Shown one piece after another: positions 47,001 to 59,000 of a stretch of 64,000 bases of DNA (within the stretch, counting starts at the first letter, position 1; each line of letters begins with the position of its first letter). The position numbers were made by a program, and so were the translations under genes. Source of the stretch: Paragonimus westermani (lineage: Eukaryota; Platyhelminthes; Trematoda; Plagiorchiida; Troglotrematidae); NCBI GenBank assembly GCA_008508345.1, contig QNGE01000130.1, positions 8,887-72,886 on the forward strand, read 5' to 3'. Under the pieces are notes generated by a model, which saw nothing but the letters and a program-made list of their open reading frames with translations, had not been told where the DNA came from and searched no databases.

Positions 47001-50000
47001 CCGAGTTTCTGTACAACGCCTGTAAATCCTTTTGAAAAAGAAGCTAACTTAAGATTTCCAGCAAGTCGAAGATAAACAGCATAAATCAGTCGTAAATTGA
47101 AATGTTGACTGAAAGACATTGACTACCGTCTTAGAATTACACGACAGCAACAAGTCCACATGTCAGACCACTGTGTATTCCAGGTCACGAAACGGGTAGA
47201 GGTCGAAGCCATAGTATGATTAAAATAAAATGGACGCTTGCCTGGAGATCAAAACATCGCGCAATTCCTCCACAGATTCATTCAAAAGCTTCGAGTTGAC
47301 TTTATCGGACTCAAAGGGCTTGAACAGAAGAGGATCAGCCGCTGGAGCAGAACTGTGAACTGGACGAAACGAATGTCGTAGCGGTTTTGGGGGAATCAAT
47401 TTTGGCGGTTTCAAACGTGTTTTTTTCGATGGAAAAGCAGATTGCAAGTGGGAACTCTCGTCCTTTGGTTTCCCCCGGGGAATACAGTCAATCGGGCCAC
47501 GCGTCGACAGACCTATATCGTCTTGGCCTGGAATCAATGTATCAGTGCTGAGCAAACTGTAAGAAGACCCGTTCCACCTCGATTTGTCAACATCTTGGGT
47601 ACAACTCGAGGGAAACAGCGTGAGCGGTGGACTGCCGCAACGAGTTTGAATGCCAACAAGTACTGAATCAGAAGCAAATGTTGTGTTAGGTGCCGGTCTG
47701 TGTGCTAGGGATTGATCGCAAACTTGTTTGCTCACAGTGTGCCGCTCCGGCCGTTTGGTTTGTGCAGAGAAATTGCAGTTAGCCGGAAAATCCACAGACG
47801 GTAAGTGAGTAAACTTCTCCTGCAGAGATTGAAATTGCATTGAACGGATTTAACAGATATTCATGCTTATGGGGCAGCAATTTAAAAAGCCGCGGAGCAG
47901 TTCATTTTGACAAAGAAGAACGCTGTCACTGTGGCTTAATCTGCAAAGAAACTTGAGTTCGCAGTTTTATACTGATACTCAATAGCATGTGCTGATTACT
48001 GAAATAGAGTATTGGTTCATGCGGCATTGAACATAAGTCAATAGCCAAATGTATGACCACCTAAGAATAACTAATCGACATGAATACGAACCTGTGACGG
48101 GAGTGAACAGTAGGCATAATCTGAATCGACAGGAAACAGGGCTGCATCAAAGCAAGAAACATATTAAGTAATACCATTAATTCACCTTGTTGCGGTCCGA
48201 TCGAGCAATGAGCAATGCCGTATCAAATAGACTTGAACATAATGAAACTAATGAAAACAACCATACTATGTAACCGGTATTCTGGGGAAAGCTGTAAAAA
48301 TACGAGCAAAATTATCCACAGAACAATGTCTGGTTACAATCACCTTTTGCACTTATTTCTGTTCGAGGATTATGAACGCTCATGTACAGCTTGCCAGTAC
48401 ACATAGGCAACGATGTAACTTTCAACGAACACACCAGTAGTTGAAACTTTACAGCAACGCCTGTTAAACGACATCATGAATTCAATGTGACCAAAACCGC
48501 ATACGGTAGGTGACACTAGCATTGCCCGTGGTACAGCGATCAGAATCGAGGGTAAGACTTCGTGATGAGTTGATTAAGAGAAACCTGATAAGACCGCGCC
48601 GTACAGAACATCGCCTGCTTACCCTACAGGGCCCTCCATCCACAGTTAGTCGATACTTGGGTAGACGAGGTCCGGGAAAAGCAGATGGGTATGCACACGA
48701 TACTAGACAATCTTCTAGTTCCAATCGAAGTAGTGCGAGTGATTCCTGCTTCGGACAGGTCAGACTTAGAAGGGAGACTAGGAGTTGTTTGCACTCTTCT
48801 TGTACAAGCGCTCTGCAATGATCGATACCTGGACGGTGCATGGAAGTAAAAAATAATCACAGATGTCAAAAACACGGAACGATGAGAAATTGGAGGAAAT
48901 GGAAAAGTAAAGGAAAACCGTAGAGATTCAGTTTTGGACACCTGTTATTGGCCATAGATCAAACAAAACCTTTCTCCAGTGTCCAAAATGCGACAGGAAT
49001 AATTTGTGATAGACAACGCATGATTCAAATATGTGTGTTGACGGCTGAGTGCCATTTCATTCAGATAACGACCACAATAACCAAGAATCACCAGTGTGGT
49101 TAGACATTTCACTGTTGTGTGATTCTTAAAAAAGTTAAATTCAGCTCAAGGTTCTGATATGAAGGGGCACAGGCCGTCAGTAAGCCGAAATAAGACCACT
49201 TTCGAAATTACTCAGCTAACCAAGTTTCGGCCACTATGACAGTCGGATGATATCAACAGCTTTGGACTGTGCGTTCGTATTTCCGAACAAACCAAGTGGA
49301 TTAAGGAAATTGACGATAAAGAACAAGGCAAGGAGTAGTTGTACTCAACAAGACTGATGGGTTTTTAACAAAACTGAGAATCTGTGTTACGCAAATAAAT
49401 ATAGCTTACGATTGGCAAAATTCCAACTTCAACGCAACCAGTCCTAAGCAGATCATCTACGGTGTACAGCAAAAAACTACAGACAGTTTAACCTCACTGA
49501 TGGGAACAACTTAATCTACACTCAGTGACTAGCATCAAACAGATTTCATTCAATTGAGCCATGAACTCGTGATCAGAATTTAAATGCCGGCATTCGCAAG
49601 GATGTAAACTACTGATGAACTCTAACAGTGATGAAACTTCATTTTATTGCCCCACTTTTAGAAGGGCTGGGTGAAACGGTTACCGGAACGCGAAAGCTCC
49701 GATGAACTGAGAGTGACGTTCAGTCTATATACTAAATATGCTTGAACGTGAGTGAGTATGATGGTAGCCGTAGGCTGTTGGCGATCCCTCGTCTAATCCG
49801 TTCATAATACGGCTGTAAGCAAGAAGAGTGGCCACGGATTGGTAAAACTCGAACGAATCCACTGACGATGAAACTTCAGAAGAACCGGTCAATTAGACCG
49901 CCTACAAGATAGGCGAATTCGACGAAAGATTATGTCATTATATGGAACACGAAAACCGCACGAAGTTCACGATTAAGCTGATCGAGAGTGGGATGTTAGA

Positions 50001-53000
50001 AGATTACACAAAAACGATAGCTATCGCCGGAATAACGATTCAATTCATCGCGTTTGGTTCTTCTGACTAACACAGACAGCATGAAATGCGTAAGAAAGTG
50101 GTTTACTCGAACATTTTAGATGTTTGCCCTAAAGAGGTGCCTCCCCCAATGAAACACTTCTGCGGCGTGATGGGCATCGCTTTAATGTAGCTTCCATAAA
50201 CATAACAACTTCGGACATCAAGTGCCTTTAAGGTACCGCAACACTGATTCTCCGATAGATATGGCATAAGATCGTCGCATGAGATCGACAAGTAGGACAC
50301 GGATTCAACCAAATCATCGCAAAGATGGCTGCCTGTTGTTGAAGCAGAGATACCAGACATGTCCCATGCTATGAGTCGTTGTTCAAATCCACGTTGAACT
50401 GTTGTTTAGAAGTTCACGAGTTCGATCTGACGCCAAAAGATAAACCTCCAAAAGCACACCTCCGTCTGCAAAAAACGAACTAAGTCAAAATTGACTAACC
50501 ATAAGAAACGAGAGGAAATAAAGCCGGTAAAAACTGTCAACAATGTAGCAGGAGGGACAGTGTTCACTCCAACAGAATAATTCTTCTCGGGAAGATAAAC
50601 CAGATTGTTCGGTAGAGGGCTTCCTTTCTGGAAGAGCCAAAGATGCATTCCATGAAATCCGACTGAATCGAGTGTGACACGGTAAGAAAGAGGATGTAAG
50701 TTTGTCAGAATTGTCAAAACAGCTGTATGGTCGTGATTGACAGTTAGACCTTGTCAAGATCACAGGCCGAAGCTTTTTGAGGCACGTAAGTAATCAATAT
50801 AACATGATGAACGAGCGTAGGTTGAGGTGGATAATGTCAACATGCCGTTCAGACTCGAAGACAAAAAAAAGCAGCAGCTGTTAAATCGTCCAGTATGTCC
50901 TGCCGCGCAGCAGTGTGATTACACACACAGCGAGACATCTCCAAGCCAGTATACGCTGGATAGCGGTATAATTTTTGCAGTTTGAAGTTTACATACGAAC
51001 GAACTTGTGTACACTGGCAATTCGCCATGAAGTCAATGTGCAGTAAACTGGGTCTGGCCAGACAAGATTGGCAGACCGTCTCGTATGTGAAAGCGCTGAA
51101 TCCATTTCGGACTCTAAAAGCTGTTTCTTCAATGGTTCTGGGATATCAAACGTATGGGTGCTCTTTGGATTGGGATGTTTCCTTATGATCTGTACAGTGT
51201 AAATTTCCTGATCAAGGCACACACACCGAGGCACACTGAAGATGAGGTAAGTAAGACAAAGTAGATGTCCAAGAATCTCCATTGCACAGGAACATTAGTC
51301 TAAACAGGCGAAACCAGCTCTGGAGCAGATGGAACGACAAATGCAATGTCAATGACGAACAGCAAGCTGCGATTCAAAATACGATGTTGTAAAACAGGCT
51401 AATCATGAAACGAGAACACTTGTTATGATAATTCACAGCTGCGATCAACAGTAAAGTGTTGACTGAAGTTTTGGGCACTGAAATTCCTGTCAAGAGGCCA
51501 TATGAGCACTCTGAAGGTATAGTATATGGCACAAGTAACCACTTTCCAACAAAGCGCCTCAAATGGACACCGGAGAGTATGGTATCTAAACAGCATATGA
51601 ACTTTCTTTGGCAGGTAGTGACAATGGTTAAATCCACTGTGCAATGGGGGACACCAGGAAGCCTCACATAAGACAACGACAGTTTGGTCCTCTTCATCTT
51701 CGTGGTATTAGATATGCTCTAGTAATAGGTCATGTAATCGGTACAAAAGTATGCAACCAAACAGGCAATACTAGTGACTAAATGTGATGGTTTAGTCGAC
51801 GAGATGAGCAACGACCAAATAAAATAGACAACTAAGATATCATTGCTCAGTACGTCGTTTTAAATGACGAAGGAATTACGTGTGATACAAACATTGCAAG
51901 CTAATTTATGAGGAAAGACGAGCATACCGATCGTCAGATACAACTCAACGCATTCTGTTGCGCATAATAAAACCGAAACCAAATAGAACGCCCAACTGAA
52001 TCAGTGTATACAGACCGCGACGAAATCATACAGACCACCTACCAAGAAACGTGCAAAGCAACATCACCGGTAAATAAGGATTCCAATCTATGCGGATGGT
52101 AGGTGATTGAGTCAGCTCGCCAGCGAGGAGTAGAACCAGCGGAGAACGCGCACCCGATGCAGGCCAACTCCCGGTGTAGACAACTGATCCGCCTATCACC
52201 AACGGTTCGGACAACCATGCACCCAAAGGGGCTTGATAACAACCGCCGGGAGGCATAGCCAGCGGCTGCAGGTGCGGTTTTCCCAAAAGAGATCCTTGAG
52301 AAGTAATTGTAGACAGTTTAGATTGGAGAACGGTAGCTGACTGACGAGTCCCAGATTGGCCAGTGATTACACGTGGAACTGAAGTTGCGCCCTGAGGACT
52401 GTCAGAAGTGATGTTGTCAGTACGCCCAGTCGTAGACGATAACCATAAGCTAGGTAGTGACGGCACGCCCATAGGCAATGATAGTGGAAGTGGGGCGAGC
52501 CTGGCCAAACTGGGAGGCAGGGAAACCGTTTGTAGGACAAACTTTGTGGGGTCAGCAGGCCTCGGATGAGTGCGTGTTTTTGGTTTAACACGTTTTGAAT
52601 GGCTCGATTGTTGTGATGGTGGTAGTTGTGTTGAAGTCTCGGGCTGAGATGTACATTGGCCAGGAGAACTGCGCAATACCGCATCAGGAAGTGTCCTTGA
52701 GTAATATCGCTCACGTGAATCTGCGGTCATTGGTAAAGTGCCGCAGCGTGCCTGGTAATCACTGCAAGTAGGTATGGGATCCAAATCACTGGCCTCTTCA
52801 GATTCATGTGCATCAGTGACTGATAACAGACGTGAAAAATCTTTCGCACGAAGTGTACCATATTTATCCTCTGTATTGAGATGACAGTATTGACGAGCTG
52901 TAGGCACGGGACCACGGAAAATAATAAGGACATATTGTGATTATGGATTTTCCTAAATGATAGTTACAAAAGTGGTCAGAATGAGCACCATGGAATGATT

Positions 53001-56000
53001 TAGAATCGCAAATGTACATATCACTTATACTTTTATAAGAAAATGATCACCTTCATCTTGGTGTGAGGGAAGTCAAACGCATGTTAACGTTGCTCGTTTG
53101 CACATTACACGATTTTACCAAATGAGAAGAAGGATAGAAGATCGCGTAACGAGTTGACGAAAAGAGATGAAATTTGATGCTGGTCATGCAAAGTGGATCA
53201 GATTAAGCATATATGGAAAACAAAAGACACAAAGAACCTTAATGACAAAATTAGGTTGAACGAAGCGTAAAACACTAACATGCCTCAACAAAAATGAAGG
53301 TTCGGAGAGGGGGAAGCTAACAAGATAACACCTGTGTGTTTTGATGCGGAAAATGCATCACAGTCACAAACGAGATGCATTCAAGGAATTTCCATGTGAG
53401 CTATAAGCACACAGTACGGTACATTCATAACAAAATGACACAGTCATACAACCTTTAGCACTGTTCTCCTTATAATTAAGTCCACAAAAATTAACTTTTC
53501 GCGGCAAAAAAAACATAAACTACAGGGCTGTGTGCTGAATGTTGCTCACATATCCTTTGTAGAAAATGGATAATGATTCAAAGTATGAAAAATTCGCTAT
53601 AAATCTACAACGACTATCCAGGTAGATGTTGTGTCTACAGACCAATAAACTGAACCAACTTAAGACGGCCACATAAGCGTTCCCATTTTGCGATGAGAAA
53701 AATGTGAAGGGAGACCAATTTTTAGACGCAGCCTAACGAGTGGGAAAGGATAGACAAATATCCATGACAGAGAACACCAATCAAGCGGACAGAACCCGGG
53801 AGAAGGGCACAAGAGGTTCAAATGAAAAGTACACCGCAACGTAGAGTGGAATTCAGGCTCATAAATGCGAGAGCCTAAGCGGCGCGGAAACGTGCGAATT
53901 GGACGACAATGAAAGTGCTTTATTGAAGGGCTTATCAATGCATTGGCTCCGTGGTCAGAACAGAATGCAATGAGGCCGCTGTGGTCCAGCTCATTTGCAG
54001 ATGGAGACGTAGAAGATTAGCTGTCGGAACTTGAATAGAATGCAGTGTGTAACGAGCCAAAAGATGATGCTCATCAGACGAGCGGCAGTTGTGTAGGTCT
54101 AGCGTAGGCAGAAAAAGGTGATAGATTTGAATCAAGAAATGCAGCTGGCACTGGTCCAAGAGGTTACTGAAGTACGAAACCAGGTACATACAATGAACCA
54201 TTTTTATGATACCGGGTTTTGGGATAATCAAGACACCCTGGTTCATTATCAACACTTAGCACAACAATTGTTGAGTCAGTCGTAGACCGACAAGAAGACG
54301 AAAGAGAGGTTGATGGGAGAGCGATTAATCCAGAGCTTGTCACCTCAACCAAAGACGAAGACAAGGATAGCGTGGGATGGCAAGTAGTGACTGGCTGATC
54401 CGAATCGCTCGGCATCTGTTCATGTGGATGGAGGAGAAAACTGAATAGCTGATGAAGGAGATGGAAAGTTTGAAGATGAATCTGGAAAAAAGAGTAAAGA
54501 CTTGAACGAGTCCAAAGCAATCACTGCATTATGTATAGCGTGGTGCGATATTTTCCCCACCATTGTCCCAACGGACGTTATATGTGGTATAGAGTAATCA
54601 TACGAGTGTTACACAGATAAATGTGCTGAACGCAAAGGGGCAACGATACGGAGGCAGGAACGTCAGCTACAAAGTGAGTTAAAGGATTGACTGTTAACGC
54701 ATCCAGTGTCAGGCTACGTTACGAAATGACAGTGACCGACAACTTGAAAGAAAAGGTAGGTGCCGATGTGCTGTGACCAGTGAAGGTGAGCATAAGGATA
54801 TAGTAGAGCGAGCTACATGTCAATGGCAATGCTGTGGAAGTCTACCATGAGAAGGCGAAAGAGCTATTCCCAGTAGAAAAGTTTGTTGATTAACTCTTAC
54901 CAATGTTCATCTCAAGCTACTAAGCCATGCATTGATGAATTTGCTCACTTACTCATTGATGCCGATGATCAGTACGGATTTCGAAAGTGGAAGGAACATT
55001 CAATAGACCGGCAATCAGATGCGGATTTCAGCCCAACCATATAGGAGAATATCATTCGGGCTAATTTCATCGCTGTTATGTGTTAGCAACTGACGAGAAC
55101 ATACGAAATGGTATTACTATCTTGCAAAACCGGTCTTCTGATTTCACTGTTCTAATTCAAAAGCGGCGAGGCAGCTAAAGAAGACCCCGAGGAAAAAAAA
55201 TAATTCAACGGACTATCAGCTTAACTTTGTCGTCGGTAATACTAACTATAAAAACAGATGGACCTTAGAGAATTTGTTTCGATTCCAGAGAACTGAGTCT
55301 GGTGAAAATCAAAGATGCGTTCCTGATTTCACAATTGAGATGGGTTTTTGAAAGCCGGAATAGAACAAAGGTGACATCCGACATGATATGCCTTCCAGTT
55401 ATAGACGACAATCGAAAGAACACACAGACAGGACTCAAACCGCCTTTTGATGAAGGGACAACAAAGCAAAAACTCCTTAGGATGCTGCCATTTTTTGCAA
55501 CGCTCCGGCTGTCTCCATACATATTTCAATCCATATTTTGAAAGATCAATAAGATGATGTTTTAACAACAAAACCAAACACACACGCGGGGCAGACAGTG
55601 TAGTCCGTTGCAAACACTCCCGGGAGAAAACCGTTATATTGTGATGAAGATCGACTGTTTCACACTAGGGATGGAAGCCACTTCCAGGACTGATCAAACG
55701 GGGGGGGGGGCAGTTGCACATGTCATCATGAACATCATCCTGGCTCGCTTTCAAGTACTGTGTAGATTCATCTTGGATTAAGGTCCTTGATTCACAGCTA
55801 CATAATTCGGCGCTCACGAACATCCCTATCCACAGGCGAACGGGCTCGCAGAGCGGTTCAGGTACACAATGACGGAATGACTGAGTAGTCAAAACAATAA
55901 CTGGGAAGAAAGGCTACCACAAGTAGTGTATGGGTACCGAAAGATGAAGTGTGCAACAACACAGAGTTCATCATTTGGGTTCATATACAGTGTGGAGCTA

Positions 56001-59000
56001 AAGATTCCAATAGGTGTATGTGTCCGGAGACAGGTGGAAATAATTATCATCCCAAGAACGAAAACATATGGGACATAAGAAGTTTGGACGGATAAGATAA
56101 CCACAACGTGTAAAATGGTGTTCCTAAAAAATCGGAAGCCAAGCAGAAGCGCGAAACTAAGATCGACCAGAGACAGCATGCTCAGAGTGAAAAAAAATGA
56201 AAAACAATGGAACGGACCCCTTACTCCCGCGAATAAATGTGAAAGCCACTAAGCGATGATGCGCATCAGGTTCTCACAGCAACGGCGTAAAAGTGGCCAG
56301 CTAAAGTGGGTCCAGGTTATCAGCATAAAACCTACGGTAATCGTATAATTCTGTCGCGTACATTCTTTGTGCAAAAAGCTCACAGCTTTCAATAGCAGTC
56401 ACATCTTTCTTGTGGAAAAGGGAACCGTGAGAACGTTAACAAGGATTATATTGCTGGGAAATATGGTAGCCTTATAATTTTTTTCTCCAAGTTGTTGCAC
56501 ACGAAATTCTGAACGTGAAAGAAATTCGTACCGTTCAGCTATAACTATCGACGCGTGTTGATCTACGGGTAACGGGAGGACAGCAACGCTTATTATCAAG
56601 CATATGTTCGGTGGTTCAGGCTCAGGGTGCGCTGAGTGCTCTTATCTAAGTGCTAAACGCCTAAACCTACAATGCATTCCATGACCAACTAAATCTGACG
56701 ACAGCAAACTCTTGATGATGTGTACTATGTGTGGTTAATGGACTAAGCTGAAGCAACAGGGACAATCAGGTATGATAAACAAAATCCCTCATTTTTACTC
56801 AAAATGCACGAACATGCAAAAAAACGAAAAGTTCATCGTGATACATATCCCAGTTGATAAACGTAAACACACATGCATACATACATTCAAAAGTATCTTA
56901 AAAAGACAGGGGTGCAGTCGCCATAACCACTTTTACGTCTTCCAAGCCACCCAAATCGATTACTACTGTTCAGATTTCGGAAATATCTTGCCATATGGCA
57001 TGTGTTATGGTGAACGAAGCACGCTCTCTTCAGAGATATTAAACTAATCACAACATTCGCAATGGACATCGGTACAATGTGCGTTAAACAGTCAACTAAC
57101 ATACAATCGAACGAGTCCACGTCAAGCTCCGGTTCCGTTTGATTTGAAGGAATGGGGGCTATGGAATCGATGTTTGTAATCACAAAATTGTTATCCAATG
57201 TTTTTGGTAGAGAAGTGGGCGAATCGCCAATAATTTGCTGGGAGCAAGCTCTGACATCATCCGATCCCGTGGACGGCTGACATGTGGCTGACTTTGGGCG
57301 CCGATTGGGTGGCTGAGATCTGTTGACAGAAGACAGCAATAAAGGGATACTGAGTGTGGCAGCAACGCCGTAATAAACAAAAGAAAACGGAACACTACTG
57401 GAAATAAGATCAGTAGACATGAACAGGTGGGAAGTGTTCAGGAAAAAAGCACAGACACAGATGGGCATTTCAAACTGCATTTTCAAATCACGACTAGGTG
57501 CACAACAGTAGCAAACAACTAAAAGCGAGTGAAAAATGATTAATTTCAACTAAATGCTTCGGAATCCAGTGAGCATATTCATATTAGTTACAAAGAATAT
57601 TGATATCAGAAATATTAGATGCTGCAGGAAAATCCGACAACCTCATTCTGCATTCGATGCATTCAAAATGCAGGCTGTGACTTCACCAGAACTTCAATTT
57701 ATAGGCATTTTACCTTAAAGAAAATAGCTGTAACTACACAGATTAAATGAACGAAGTTGAGAAGGACAGTTCCAAAACGATTCAATTCATATGGAGCTAG
57801 AATTTCATCAGTGACCAACAATTTCATTGGCATTCAGACGCACCCGTAAATGGCGTCAAGTTCGATTAGTGGATATATATGAAGTAACAGTCCACCGAAA
57901 TCGGCCAGCATTCAGTGATAAAATTAAGTTACCGATTACACCAGTAACGCAAGAAGCGTAAGTGTGGGGACAACAGCCTACTGGTTAGGAACTACGCCTG
58001 TGTTCATAGCAGTCGGTTCACGGAAACAAGCGAATCACATGCAGTAAAACGGTCCACTACTAAAACCATTGAGAGTAAAAAAGAGTCAAATAACGACATC
58101 AGAATTAACTCAAACAAATCATGATGATAGAACGTGTGATTCATTAATCTGTAGGGGCATGACACTCGAAAAAACGTTCGTTTATATGATCACGTTTTTG
58201 TGATGTCGGTACAAGAGTTTAGATTACCAAACAACGTAATAATAATGATCGAAAAACACAACCACAGATAATTAGGTGTCAGAGATAACAAACAATCTTA
58301 TTCAAAGTGCCAAGTTACTTAACGGACGGAAAACAAAAATATGGGAAAGAGACAGCTTACTTTGTCTCGGTAGACACCTCGATAGTGGATCGACGCTGAC
58401 TACCACCAAACGGAAACGCGATAGCACGAGAGTGCGTGAGCTTTTTTCTCTTCAAAACAGCTAGTCGTTCACGTTCCAGCCCGATGGCAACCAGCTCTGA
58501 GTCAATTTGCTCTAAATGCTCATCAGGATTTACGGATTGCAAGAGGGTTTGGTGAGAAGGAGAACTGTCCATAGCTGAGGGATCCGCAGGAACACGAAAA
58601 GATTGCTCACACTCAATAGTTGATTTCTCAGCCAACGTGCCAGTTGGTGTTGGATTGGAGGGATTTGTTTCCAACTCGCCATTCGCACGCGCGACGCTAG
58701 CGGCAGTGGTAATTCGGAAAAACGGCAGGTATCCGATGCGTTCCACGATCAGGCCAATTCCATCAATGGTCTAGAGTGAAAAGGGTAAATGGGTTAAGAG
58801 AACGACCAGGTTAGTATCAACAATGGGAATAAAAATGAGGAAAAAGTGTGAGAGGATGAGAGTATATCTACGTTCAGTCAATTGCACAGATAAACTGTAG
58901 CAAAAGTAGGACAGAGTAGAACATCTCATCGGTAGACAGTGTAACGAGATTGAACTGAAGCGGTTTTCGGATTAGGGAAGGTGCAACCAATCAGAGTTCA

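Noticed and set aside
55265..55613. Open frames on both strands, with a faint RT-like phrase (SGENQRCVPDF) on the plus strand
   Set aside because: Only one weak phrase; no other RT block could be followed, so it was not called a LINE.
57960..58030. tRNA-like phrase 'ctactggttaggaac ... cggttcacgg'
   Set aside because: The boxes deviate too much from Pol III consensus and no tRNA cloverleaf can be drawn.
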